Counted from the stretch's first letter, positions 1 to 10,933 are shown. The stretch: 64,000 nucleotides of DNA from Saposhnikovia divaricata (GCA_036435485.1 CM071595.1:103966580-104030579); one strand, 5' to 3'. Made by a program: numbers and translations. The notes: a model not told the origin generated them from the letters alone.

Positions 1-543
1 ACTGCCTACATATCCTATTTATAGGAAGCCCCGATGTAGTTCTTTAGGTCATGGACTCCTTTTTTGAGCAATAAATCACGTTTTTGATGTATTTTATCCT
101 TCTTCCAATACTGATCTTGAAGTGTTTGCGTAGAAATAAGAGTCCTACTTCTAGTATACCACTAGAAGTCCATTTATCCATGTATTTTCATGTAATTATC
201 CACATATATATTTATATATGATGTGTATAACGAGTATATCTCATTTGATGTAGTAGAATCCATCTCAAAGTTCATCTCTTTAGTCCAGTTCCGTGCTCCT
301 AAAATTTAGGAGATAATCCTTATCCAAAACAACGAACCTGGCGGATGGAGGTGGAGCTGCAGTCGCCACCTCCACCTCCAGAGCTTCCCCCAAAATCTCC
401 ACCTCCAGAGCTTCCCTCAAACTCTCCACCTCCACAACGGGACCTCCATAGCTGAACCTCAAATGTTATTCAAACCACTCCAATTGGGCCCCCAAATATC
501 CATGGGCCTAAAATTAAATCCATTATAAATTTTGGGCACAACA
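1..543 (-). repeat. 3' LTR of the LARD-like element (partial)
   Basis: This matches 7047-7534 of the complete LTR, ending in the same GGGCACAACA. Compared with the other copy it carries an extra stretch after CTAAAATTTAG (about 311-341) and a duplicated CACCTCCAGAGCTTCC unit near 375-415. The part equivalent to 6762-7046 lies before the window. Confidence 0.85.
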
Positions 544-553
544 ACTACCCCCC
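544..553 (-). other. Polypurine tract of the LARD-like element, followed by a hairpin
   Basis: On the minus strand this reads CGGGGGGTAGT directly before the TGTTGTGCCC start of the 3' LTR, the position for plus-strand DNA priming. Next to it, GGTTCCTT (554-561) and AAGGAACC (579-586) are a perfect 8-bp inverted repeat with a 17-nt loop. Confidence 0.65.
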
Positions 554-586
554 GGTTCCTTGATGTCATGAAATGAGAAAGGAACC

Positions 587-3320
587 AATACAAGAAGAGG
601 CCCAATCCTTTCTTACATTCTCAGATAGACACATAGCTTCAACACTGTACTTCCAAGCTTAGATGAGCTGATTCGGCGTAAGAAACAGAAAATAAAATGC
701 TCTTCAACACAATACTTCCAAGCTTACATGAGCTGATTCGGCGTAAGAAACAGAAAATAAAATGCTTCCGCATTTATCCCTCAATCTGAATCCTTGAGTG
801 AAATCCTTCCGTATACCTTAGATCACGTATGACATTCCAGTTCCAGTTATAAGCTTCCTCAGCTTCGCAGCTGAACCTACTAGCTTCCGACATTTTCCCT
901 TGAAAACCATAATCTGACTCCTCGAGATGCTTCTCTTTCCTGCTAAGTTAACCTTCGTGTAAGAATTCCTTGTGAGCCACACCATGGAGCTTCCGTATGG
1001 AGCTCCTGCTGTTGCAAAGATACCTTAACATCCCAAACCAGAGCTACGACTATAACTTGAAATGGTGATTAGTAGCATGAGCTAAGTAGCTCATATATAT
1101 AATGCATACAACTCATACATAGAGAAGACATGCATGTAAATATGAATATATGAGTACCAATGATTCTGTTGCTGCCTCTATAATCAAGCAGAACCTTGAT
1201 GAACACACTCTCCAAGACATAATGCCACAATTTTAAGAAAATTCTATGAACCAATCTCAATGATCCTCCTAAGATGTTGTTAAGTTTCCCGGGACTTCAT
1301 GAATATGTGCCCATAAATCTTGGGACTTTTCCAAATCGTGCCCATAAACTATAGGACTTTCCAAACCATGCCCATAAACCATGGGGCTTTTCCCAAGTAT
1401 ATCTATAATCCATAAGTTGTAGGTGATCTTATATGCGTACCTCTCAAGAAGGACCAAAGGAAGGTTATAGAGACCTCCTCAATTGCTGATATGTCTTTCC
1501 AAGTGGTTACATAATGGGGCATATAGCGTGCCTAGGTACCTACTTAACAGCTTCAGCTAGCAAGTTTGAAAGCATTTTTGAAATCCATGCATTGTGAAAG
1601 TAAATGTATATGAAATGATGGCCTTTTTCATTATAAATCCATGTAAATTTGTTTCCTTGAAATCATATGATATGCGCATTTTGATAATCATGACCTAATG
1701 CAATGCAAAAGATAATGATCCGTAAGAAAAGATGAGGTTCGAGTGATGTTTTTAGCTTAAAGCTATGAAAAATTTCCATCCATGTACATAAAACATGCAT
1801 GATAATGAATATGTAAAAACATGAGAGTAGAACTTATCCTTTTCCTGGTTCAGCTTTAGATCAGGTTCGGTCATCCAACCTGCTTGGTAGAAGCTCCCAC
1901 TTTGTAAGCTTATAATGAGAAGCTCTTTTCCAATCTACCAGCTCTTGCACAAAAACCTGATGTACCCCCCGAGCCATTGGATTTCCTTTCGATATGACAT
2001 GTAAAACCTTTTCCGGCTTGATTCCCAAATATGTTGATCAGCTCAGAAGCAGTTGGTCGAAAACCAACAGCTGTACCTGAACCTCAATAAACCATAAGCA
2101 GTTGTAGCTAAACCACACTCCCAGAGCTTAGCCTTTTTAAATTTATGTAGTCATAACTCATATCGAAGCTCCACATGCCTTTAAATATCATTCCATTGAT
2201 GCAAGGATTTTCCTAAAGAAAAACCATATCTTCAATAATGAAAGAGCTTCCCTTCCAGATCGAGGGTTTGATGAGCTCATAGTCCAATCTGAATTCCAAT
2301 CCATTGCCAATCCATTTGCCAATCCATATGATTCCAATATTAGTACGCGGTATGTATTCCGGCTCCCATATGATTTATCCATTTGCCTGGCTCTTCATGC
2401 GCCTAGTATTCCTAGGATCCACATGAACCTGATGGCGTATTCCAATAAGAGCTTCCAATATAGGGGAACCTCATAGGTCAGCCCCTTCAACCACGATGTG
2501 TGAACCTAAACTTATAGGAACTTCACGCTTCCAGAATCCATTTAGGCACCTTGCGAACCTATTTTCATAGGAGCTCCACGAGCCTGAATCCATTAAGGCA
2601 CCTCACGAACCTATTTTCATAGGATCTTCGCGAGCCAGATCCATCCATAGCTTTATAGACTCTCATTTCTAAATCTTCAGCTATACCAATCCATTGATGC
2701 ATAACTTTCCAAGAACCCATTTCTCCCTCCATGAAAGGGCTTCAATAACCGAGATTAATAGGCTCATATTCCTTTTCAAAGACCAAGTCCATACTCTCCG
2801 TGGAGGTTCGTACCTAAGAGGTTCATACCTAAAAGGATCTACCTAGCAGGTCCATACTCCAACTACCCCTAGTTATTCGACATATGGCTAACAATAATGA
2901 AGAGCTATATCAACCATTCATACATTCAAGATTCATGCATATACCATTAACAAGAAAGCATTTTCCAAATTTACTGAACAATTATGTTTCAAATAAACAA
3001 AAGAGCAAATGAATACATAAACATATAATCCACATAGATCATGTAAACATTGTATCCACATAAATCATGAAAACATATAATCCACATAAGTCATATAAAT
3101 AAAATGGCACACATTTTATTGACGACTAAATAGATCAAAATCTGAACCTAAGCGTGACATTTGTACCTTTTTAATCTCCCCTAAGCTTGAAAGAGGTCAA
3201 CCTAATCCTTACCCAAAGGTGTCTACTGGGGAGGTATCTCCAAAATTCCAATATCCAAAGCCGTCCAAGCCATGCTTGAATATCGTGAGCTAGAAAATAT
3301 AGGGAAGCTCAACAAGAATG
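587..3320 (-). other. LARD interior, right of the 3' LTR: no gene seen
   Basis: Both strands are dense in stops; the longest open stretches are about 60 codons and resemble nothing I know. The DNA is made of recurring words such as GAGCTTCC, AACCTCA and GAACCT, often in loose tandem (for example GAACCTATTTTCATAGGA twice between 2555 and 2630, and CCATAAAC/GGACTTTTCC words at 1315-1395). A near-duplicate of about 55 bp (AAGCTTA.ATGAGCTGATTCGGCGTAAG) occurs at 656-700 and 718-762. A PPT-like TGTACCCCCCGAG lies at 1961-1973. Confidence 0.6.
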
Positions 3321-3329
3321 TGCACCTGC

Positions 3330-4230
3330 ATACTGTAGATTAAACCAATGAACCTGTTGCCAGCAGGTGAAGCCAATGGACCTGCAATCAATAGGTGAAT
3401 TCCAATGAAGCTGTAATCCGTAGCTAAAATCCAATGAAGCGGCACCTGCAGCTAAATCCAATCAACCTGCAACCAGCAGGTGAATACCAAAGAAGCTGCT
3501 CCTACAGCTGAAACCAATCAACATGCAACCATCAAGTAAAATACGAAGAAGCTGTTCCAGTAGCTGAAACCAATCTGCAACCAGTAGGTTAATACCAAGT
3601 AAGCTGCTCCTGCAACTGAAACCAATCAACCTACAACCAGCAGGTTAATACCAAGGAAGCTGATCTTGCAGCTGAAACCAAACAACCTGCAACCAGCAGG
3701 TAAAATTCGAAAAAGCTGCTCCAGCAGCTGAAACCAATCAATCTGCAACCAGCAGGTAAAATCTGAAGAAGCTGCTCTAGCAGCTGAAACCAACCTGCAA
3801 CCAACAGGTTATTACCGAGGAAGCTGCTCCTGCAGCTGAAACCAATCAGCCTGCAACCAGCAGGTAAAATTCGAAGAAGCTGCTTCAGCAGCTGAAACCA
3901 ACCTGCAACCAGAAGGTGAATACCAAAGAAGCTACACCTGCAGCTAATTCCAATGAACCTGCAACCAGCAGGTCAATACCAAAGATGCTACACCTGCAGC
4001 TAATTCCAATGAACCTGCAACTAGTAGGTGAATACCAAAGATGCTACACCTGCATCTAATTCCAAACCTGCAACCAGCAGGTGAATACCGAAGAAGCCTC
4101 ACCTGCAGCTAATCTAATCAACCTGCAACAAGCAGGTGATAACCAAGGAAGCTACAACTAGCAGCTTCTTCCAAAGCTACAACCAGTAGTTACATCCATA
4201 GAAGTTGCAACCAGCAGGTGAAGCCAATGA
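3330..4230. repeat. Paired-hairpin minisatellite inside the LARD
   Basis: About fifteen imperfect units of roughly 55-60 bp. Each unit pairs two small inverted repeats: a CCTGCAACCAGCAGG motif (5-bp stem, 5-nt loop) and an AGCTGCTCCAGCAGCT motif (6-bp stem, 4-nt loop), joined by linkers such as TGAAACCAATCAA and TGAATACCAAAGA. Variation often hits linkers and one motif at a time. Neither strand gives a continuous frame, so this is not a protein repeat. Formation by slippage is likely; a structural RNA role is only a possibility. Confidence 0.8.
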
Positions 4231-6739
4231 ATCTTGCAAACCATATGACCAATAAACATGCGTAATGTCAATGAGCCTGACTCATTCCCTCTTTGAAAAC
4301 TTCATTTGCTTGAAAATTTAGCACTTTACAGATGCCATCTTGGGCAGTATATCATCCTCTACCCCCCGGTTCCTTGCAGCCATTTTATGCAAGAGAAACC
4401 TTATATAATCTGCAACCAGGTTTGACCATCCTTCACCATGAATCTCTCAGCTTACGTGAGCGTACTCATTGTAAGAAATAAGAGGTATCACAGAAGAAGC
4501 AGCTACGACTTGTATTACCCCTTCCATGAAAGATCATGTTACTCTTCCTTAATGTTGAATCCATGATTCCATTGATGTCAGAAAACTTATAACTTCAACT
4601 TCCATTGGTTCAGTTGTTTAAACCTTTTGCTACCGGTTTCAGGTACACATACTTTTAAGATCTTGCTCTAGGTAGATGTCATGAATACAGCCATACCTGA
4701 ACCTCACTCATATATTTATTTGTTCAAAAATTAGGTGCTTTTATAAAAATCTTCCATGTAGCACGGTATCTACTACCCCCTGGCTCTTTCGTGCATTTTT
4801 TTTGAGGAAAAGTTTGGAAAACATCCCTGAAGTTGAGCCTTGAATGACTCATCGTTGATCCAACAGGTACCAATATAGTCATAGCTCCAACAGGTGATAT
4901 AGTTGCGGATATAGCTGAAGCTCCATTTTTTCTCAAGTTTCCATAGCTTCTAGTGATTTTTCCCCTTGAGAAGTTATTGCTTACATGCCTTTAACATATA
5001 TTTCCATTCAACATATGTTGGATGGTAGGTAGCTCCATATGTGAACCTCGCAACACTTCCTTTAATAATCGAGAGGTCATTCCTACCTCCTTCTTTATCC
5101 AATAACATTTTTCCAGAATTTGATTGAGATTACTATTATCAGCTCCATCTACAATTCCTTCCATGAGGTATCCCTAAATCCTAGCTTCCATTATTCGAGA
5201 AGCTTATAGCAGGAGGACCTCTTTGTGAGACACCTTCCAACTTATCATGCCTAAAGAGCTTACGGTATGTGAACCTCCTCGAGATTCTTCATCATGAATA
5301 TTACCATAATTATATTGCTCAAAGCTTTCACGAACTGAGGTGGTTCCTTTCAAGGAGCTTCCTCTTTTAATCTTATTGTTAGCTCATCTAACAGTTGATC
5401 ACCTTAGAGGCTTCATATGCCCCTTCTGCTGTATTTTTCAAAATAATCCACTATCCTCTTTTAGTTTATAAGAGGTACCAATTCACCTTCAGCTTCCCAT
5501 ATAGCCTTTTTTGCTAGAGCTTCAGCTAGATCATACCTTGGCACCTTTTGCTCGATGCCTCCAACTAGACATTCTGAGCTTCCACCTTCCATTATTGGTG
5601 AAGCTTCCATTATGAGCACCCATAAGTTGCTTTCACCTGCTTTTGTAGATGTTGTCACATGACCAACCAAGAACTCCATGAGGTTCCCTTGTATTTACCT
5701 CCTCCATCGATAGGTTCGCATCCCATATTTATCCAGTACCTCCTTATAAGAATCATGTCCCAACTTTGAGGTCCTTACATAACTCCACCTCTGTTAGGTG
5801 AAGGTGGAACCACAATCGTACCTGCACCTCCTCAGCTGTACCTGCATCTTCCAGCTGCACTTGAACCTCCTCAGCTACACCTTTTCCATCTCCAAGTATA
5901 GCTACATCCAAATATCTAGTAGATTGGATAAACAGCTTCAACTATGTACTTGGTTCATTTTTACCTTCTTGGTCAAGAGGTTCGCATTTAGCCGATCCTG
6001 CACCTCATCAGTCGAGAGCTCTTACCTTCTTTGCCACGCAGGTTCACTTGCTAACTCCCCTTACGACCTGAAGTATGGTATGAACCAGATCTTTACTCCA
6101 TAATTTTCACTGTGGGAGCTTTAATAGTCCTTATGGAAACCTTCTGCCATAGGTGCAACCTTGAAATTGAGGTATGCCCCGTCTTTGCCACTAGAACCTC
6201 TAAACTGAACCTCTCTAGATGGTCGTACCTCCATTAGCAGGTGGATATGGTCGTACCTCCATTAGCAGGTAGATGTTCAGCTTCACCAATCTAGTTAAAC
6301 ATATCAGCACCCCTGATTGAGGGAAGCTCTCATCGCGGGACCTCATTTATGGGTATTTCCGATCGAAATTAACATCAGAAAAATTCATTTTCCGACCATT
6401 CTTTTCAGGTCTCTTCCATCAAGCCAGAAATATTTGCATCTCTAAGCCATATATCATCCTTTATGCCTTTTCACCATCAAATGACTAGTATAAAGGTAAT
6501 CACCTTCATTCTTCTTCGCCTTTCTCCAACAAGCCATGATTTCTCCTCCGTTTCTTCGTCTTCTTGGATTTTTTATATAGTAATGATTCTCCTGACCATA
6601 CGTGGAATTCAATCCGTGAAATCCTTGCCCAAGACTTTGCTTTTAGACTCATTTTCATGTTTATATCAGTCTTTCTTTAAGATACGATCATCGCCGGAGC
6701 TTTTAGACATTGTTCTTCTCCAAAGATCGGAGGTTCGAG
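4231..6739 (-). other. LARD interior, between hairpin array and PBS: no gene seen
   Basis: No reading frame of recognisable content. Two more C-run motifs like the terminal PPT occur, at 4359-4376 (CTACCCCCCGGTTCCTTG) and 4771-4785. Short frames of 90-150 codons near 5798-7117 overlap on both strands and cross the LTR boundary, and I treat them as chance. On the minus strand the first 60 nt after the PBS contain an ATG followed by a 14-codon frame only. Confidence 0.5.
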
Positions 6740-6757
6740 CCACTCCTTCTAGCGCCA
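6740..6757 (-). other. Primer-binding site of the LARD-like element
   Basis: On the minus strand the 5' LTR ends in CAACA, then TTTT, then TGGCGCTAGAAGGAGTGG. TGG complements a tRNA CCA end. The match to a tRNA 3' half may continue to the T-loop complement GGCTCGAACC (6731-6742). The tRNA species is not assigned. Confidence 0.65.
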
Positions 6758-6761
6758 AAAA

Positions 6762-7534
6762 TGTTGTGAGAAAATTCCGCAACAACAACCCGAGAGAATA
6801 TCGCTGGAATAACAAGAATTATCATTGGATATCGGACGTTGAAGCAGGTTCGCACGTCCGCAGCTTCAGCTTCAGCTTTAGCTCCAGCTGCCGGAGCGGG
6901 TGGAGATTTGTGGTGTTTTAGGGCTGAATCGGCAAGGTCACCGGACAATATGGCATTAAATTCCGGCCAAGATGTGTCCGGAAAAGTATCACTAAGGTTA
7001 CACGTGCCTTGTGTAGAGAGAAGTGAAATTCCGAACCACCTTGCCAACTGCCTACATATCCTATTTATAGGAATCAAGCCCCGATGTAGTTCTTTAGGTC
7101 ATGGACTCCTTTCTTGAGCAATAAGTCAGTTTTTGATGTATTTTATCCTTCTTCCAATACTGATCTTGAAGTGTCTGTGTAGAAATAAGAGTCCTACTTG
7201 TAGTATACCACTAGAAGTCCATTTATCCATGTATTTTCATGTAATTATCCACATATATATGTATATATGATGTGTATAACGTGTATATCTCATTTGATGT
7301 AGTAGAATCCATCTCAAAGTCCATCTCTTGAGTCCAGTTCCGTGCTCCTAAAATTTAGTCGGATGGAGGTGAAGCTGCAGTCGCCACCTCCACCTCCAGT
7401 GCTTCCCTCAAACTCTCCACCTCCACAGTGGGACCTCCATAGTTGAACCTCAAATATTATTCAAACCACTCCAACTGGATCCCCAAATATCCATGGGCCT
7501 AAAATTAAATCCATTATAAATTTTGGGCACAACA
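6762..7534 (-). repeat. 5' LTR of the LARD-like element (complete, 773 bp)
   Basis: Starts TGTTGTGCCC and ends CTCACAACA on the minus strand. A TATA box, TATAAATAGG on minus, sits at about 7062-7069, which agrees with the orientation set by PBS and PPT. The part near 6840-6900 is GC-rich (AGCTTCAGC repeats). Confidence 0.82.
7062..7069 (-). promoter_or_regulatory. TATA box in LARD 5' LTR
   Basis: TATAAATA on the minus strand, in a TCCTATAAATAGGATA context, about 465 bp from the LTR start. The same element is present in the left LTR just at the window edge. Confidence 0.55.
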
Positions 7535-7539
7535 AAGAC
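7535..7539. other. Presumed target-site duplication of the LARD (right copy)
   Basis: AAGAC directly follows the LTR and is in frame with the GT14 exon. The left copy would lie before the window, so this is predicted, not confirmed. Confidence 0.35.
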
Positions 7540-8452
7540 CTTTACTCTATCTACGTGCATCCTCATCCTTCTTTCAATTACTCGTACCCGCGGAATTCTG
7601 TCTTCTATGGTAGAGCTATTCCTAGTCAGGTCAGCTACTTAAATCTTCTTTATAAATAATGTTAGATCATACAAATGTTGGGTACTTTTTACAGAATTCT
7701 CTGTCAAATTTTCTTGTAGAGAACAAGCGATACGAATTTAATTATCGAGGTTTTAACTGTAATATTTAAGGATCTTATTAATTGGTTATTGTTTCATGTT
7801 ACTGCAGCCATTGTGGTGGGGTACAATATCAATGATAGATGCCGAAAGAAGACTCCTTGCAATGCTCTGCTAGATCTTTCAAACCAAAGATTTGTGCTAC
7901 TCTCCAATGCATGCATTCCGTTGTTCAACTTCACCACGATTTAAAACTACCTCACGAATTCAAAACTGACCTTTCTTAGTTTATATGATGACCCCATAAA
8001 TTTTTGGTCGTGGACGATACAGAAAAGAAATATTGCCAACAATAGCCATTCAAGATTGGCGAAAAGGGTCTCAATGGTTTGAAATTGATCGGGTGCTGGC
8101 TCTTCGAACTGTATCTGACAAAACATACTATGACAGTTTTAATAAATTTTGTTCTCCACCATGTTACAGTGATGAACATTATTTGCCAACATTAGTGAAC
8201 ATTTTATGCGGGGAAACAAATTCAAACCGAAGTGTGACATATGTAGATTGGTCTCGAGGTGGTCCTTATCCGCGAAGATTTGAAGGACATCAGATAACTG
8301 ATGAGTTATTGAATCAAATTCGATTCGGATCAGAATGTCTCTATAATGGGAACATTAGTAAAATTTGTTATCTATTTGCTCGGAAGTTTCATCGAAATGC
8401 ATTGGAGCCCCTGTTGAAGATTGCTCCTCTGCTACTTGGTTTTGAAATTTAG
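7535..8452 (+). pseudogene. GT14 (Core-2/I-branching, BC10-like) glycosyltransferase, 3' part, broken
   Basis: The plant GT14/DUF266 family comprises Golgi type II glycosyltransferases. Here the LARD ends inside an exon that continues as IYVHPHPSFNYSYP and stops at a CAG/GTCAGC donor (about 7628). An intron ends in TTACTGCAG at 7807. The next exon encodes the family block AERRLLA, NALLDLSNQRFVLLSN and PLFNFTTI, then YDDP, GRGRY, IQDWRKGSQWFEIDR, CYSDEHYLPT and YVDWSRGGPYPRRF, ending with TAG at 8450-8452. Lesions: a one-base loss near 7859-7862, TAT to TAA at 7942-7944, and a one-base gain in the T run at 8001-8005. The N-terminal exons lie before the window, beyond the LARD. The last 139 codons remain open. 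I am confident of the family; the exact paralogue is unknown. Confidence 0.85.
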
Positions 8453-9340
8453 AATCTATTCATTTTATTGATATCTTCCCTTTCTTTGGATAGAATTTTT
8501 AATTGTTGATAGCTGTAACAAAAACAATAATTTCGCCATAACATCAAGTCATTTTGTAATGTAACAATTGATAAGTGATAACAATTGATATATACAGTAC
8601 CTGGTGCGTCATGCTTGTAAATAGATTTATTTAGAATCTTACTTCTGTTCTAATAAAACTAGTAATTTTAAGTGTTACATGAACCTCAAACATATAACTA
8701 ATCGTGACAATATGCTATGAGACCTCACTTAAATTTAAAGTTGTAAGCGCATACCAGAGAGTTCAGCATAAAATCAAAAAGTGTTCGGTTCGGATGAAGA
8801 TATGACGATACTATACAATAAAAGGAAGATATACTCAAGCAGTAAATAGAGCTAAGATTTGAGGTTCGTATTAAGAGTTAAAATGGAGTAAAAAATAGCT
8901 AGTAACACAGTAAAGCCCCCTTTTCATTACACATCAGGAATGCTACTAACGGTTACAAGAAGATAATATCTTGTATGGTTCATTTGAAACGGTCCGCTAG
9001 AGTTTCTTAGAAAGTCATGTTAAATTAAACAATGCCTTTGCAGTCATCAAGAGCATCGATGTGCATAGATTCTTCAGAAACAGCTACATTCTCATCATTG
9101 TTGATCGACGAGCCTGACAGTGAATCTGAAGCACAATTGCAGCCTAGCAAACCCATATTTGCAATGGAGCCTGGCAGCCTCCATTCTTTGATTATGACTT
9201 ACCAATAATATTAGATGATTTTATTGAGCAGATGGAAGGAACCAAACTATTAGCCCCTCTACCAGCAAGTATACTGGTGACATTTTTTAAAGCAATCATC
9301 AGCCACCATATTTTGCAAGATGATAGTATCAGATCCCTGG
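8453..9340. other. Intergenic stretch downstream of the GT14 remnant
   Basis: AT-rich DNA without a recognisable gene or repeat, apart from the possible exon remnant at 9044-9208. Confidence 0.4.
9044..9208 (+). other. Possible exon remnant of unknown identity
   Basis: A CTTTGCAG acceptor-like site is followed by 54 open codons with serine- and acid-rich composition (CIDSSETATF, SLLIDEPDSESEAQ), ending in TAA. A second frame from about 9181 continues with FFDYDLPIILDDFIEQ, as if a one-base change split one acidic C-terminal region. It could be a transcription-factor tail, but I do not recognise it and the call may be chance. Confidence 0.22.
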
Positions 9341-10429
9341 AGGGTGAAATGACAAAATCGTCACTCAACTGGAACTCAACTTGTAATCAGGTCACCTAAC
9401 TCAAAAAGCTTACAAACGGGTCACTCAACTAATTAAAACTTTCTTTTCCATCATTAAACTTAAAAATCTTTTCATAGCAACCAGGTCTATCCTAAATGGT
9501 AACGGACGTCCGTTAATTGGAACAGCGTGGCTGCCACGTCAATTTTTTTGACCCGATAAGATAAAACCCGGATATAACACAAATAACCCATCCCAAATTA
9601 TATTCTTTAAATCACAATTAACCTAAATTATTATACTCTAACACGGCGGTGGAACAATCGGAGAACACAATCAAAAGGGATGAAGAAACGAAAATCAAAA
9701 TGGAAAGGTTCAAAGGGCAAGAACACAATGTCAGAAGGGATGGAAATTGCTCATGTATCTGTTCAAACGTAAGTTTCATTTTCTTCTTTGCTCTTGTATG
9801 TGTTCTTCATTCGAAATTAGGGTTTTAATTAAGAATGCATCTCTCGAATTAGTCATTTCTTGATAAATTTAGTGTAAAGAATGTTACTTTACGATGTTTA
9901 TTAGGTATTGAACAAGTCAATTTATCATGTATTATTTGTATTGAACAGGCCAATAAGATTGTATACTATGAACATATACTATGGAGGGTCTTTTGTGCAC
10001 ATTCCTGTTTCAGTTAGGTATTTGGCTGTAAAGTATGGTGATAGGATTAGAAAAAATCCTAACTGGAAACTAAATGAAATGCAAGAGGAGTTTAAAAGGG
10101 TACTTAAGGTAGATGTAAATGAAGCAAAATGTTGTAGAGTAGGACAGAGACCTCTTAGAGCTGTTGAAGACACAATGAAAGAGAATTATGCAAAGATTAG
10201 GATATTTGGACGGAAAATTTTAAGGAGCAATATACATAATACTGTGAAAATTAAAACAAGTAGGTTGCAGGAGGGGGAAGAGAGTAGATTTCAAATAATG
10301 TATGTGTGTTATGATGGGTTAAAGTGAGCATGAAAGACTTCATGTAGACCAATACTTGGTCTCGACGGTTGCTTCCTTAAGATAGTGTGTGGGGGACAAT
10401 TGCTTTCTGCCGTGGGTAAGGATGGAAAC
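9341..10429 (+). mobile_element. MuDR/Mutator-like transposon fragment (5' part)
   Basis: Starts with a region like plant MULE termini (AAATGACAAAATCGTCACTC, GGGTCACTCAACT, GACGTCCGTTAA), followed by a leader and the transposase N-terminal region. It is cut at 10429 by the 5' LTR of Sirevirus element 1. No 3' half or second terminal repeat is found after that element, so the rest is deleted or elsewhere. The exact left end is approximate. Confidence 0.7.
9908..10429 (+). pseudogene. MULE (MuDR family) transposase, N-terminal fragment
   Basis: MULE transposases cut and join transposon ends with a DDE catalytic triad. The translated region contains the family's pre-catalytic block (IRKNPNWKLNEMQEEFKRVL, VNEAKCCRV, NYAKIRIFG, MYVCYDGLK) and runs in one frame into PILGLDGCFLK and GGQLLSAVGKDGN, where GLDG holds the first catalytic Asp (10364-10366). 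Two in-frame nonsense codons interrupt it, TGA at 10325-10327 and TGA at 10331-10333, the second where the family usually has Trp. It ends at 10429 where element 1 inserted. The remaining D and E residues are absent, so it is inactive. Confidence 0.85.
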
Positions 10430-10933
10430 TGTTAAATATAATTGATGTGTTTTAATCAGTGTTTAAGTGTTACAGTGAATTATCAGAGTTTAGCTGGAAG
10501 CGGTCAGAGTTTAGTGTAAACTCTGACAGATGGAAGCTCGACAGAGTTTGTCAAACTCTGTCTGGAGGCAGCGTCTACTGGTCAACGGTGATTGAAGATT
10601 TATTATGGAAGCGATATCTTTGAAGATTGGATAGCTATCAAAGAGATCGAGTTGACTTAGGAGACGTGTGACAATCTGTAATTGATATCATTGTATAGCT
10701 GATTATTTGGAATATCAATTAGAGATTGTATCGAAGCTGTATGTTTTATAAATACAGTTAGGTTAACCCTAGAAGGGAATCGTACAACGAATTATCTTTA
10801 TTGTAACCTAGCAGCTCTTTGTGATAGTTTACATCACGAAGAGGGTTCTTAATACCAGAAGTTTTTAAGTGCAAAAAACGTCTTGTTAAACTCTCATACG
10901 AATTTGATTATTAATTGTGTGTTCGGCCTAACA
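10430..10933 (+). repeat. 5' LTR of Sirevirus element 1 (504 bp)
   Basis: TGTTAAATA...GCCTAACA, directly before the PBS. Two successive perfect inverted repeats with 11-bp arms occur: 10503-10513/10517-10527 (GTCAGAGTTTA) and 10540-10550/10552-10562 (GACAGAGTTTG). A TATAAATA box is at 10747-10754. Confidence 0.92.
10747..10754 (+). promoter_or_regulatory. TATA box, 5' LTR element 1
   Basis: TATAAATA in TGTTTTATAAATACAG, 317 bp into the LTR. The 3' LTR has the same box at 20496-20503, and the element 3 LTRs have it on minus at 26547-26554 and 37844-37851. Confidence 0.65.

Larger units (their letters stand above)
1..7534 (-). mobile_element. Non-autonomous LTR retrotransposon (LARD-like), left LTR cut by window edge
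   Basis: Two direct copies of one sequence bracket a 6.2 kb interior: 1-543 matches 7047-7534, and the right copy is complete from 6762. The LTR has TG...CA ends (TGTTG...CAACA). Orientation is minus: a PBS-like TGGCGCTAGAAGG lies just inside the right LTR and a G-rich tract (read on minus) lies just inside the left one. No long reading frame and no gag, RT or integrase motif is visible in the interior, so mobilisation would need proteins in trans. The two LTRs differ by two indels and several substitutions in the shared part. The right flank is a GT14 coding exon, so this insertion broke a host gene. Family beyond LARD-like is not assigned. Confidence 0.82.

Noticed and set aside
3330..4230. 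CRISPR-like array
   Set aside because: Plant DNA, units degenerate with no unique spacers of fixed length, and no cas genes; the pattern is a minisatellite in a retrotransposon.
5798..7117. Overlapping frames of 90-150 codons on both strands near the LARD 5' end
   Set aside because: They cross the PBS and LTR boundary, contradict each other by strand and show no family resemblance.
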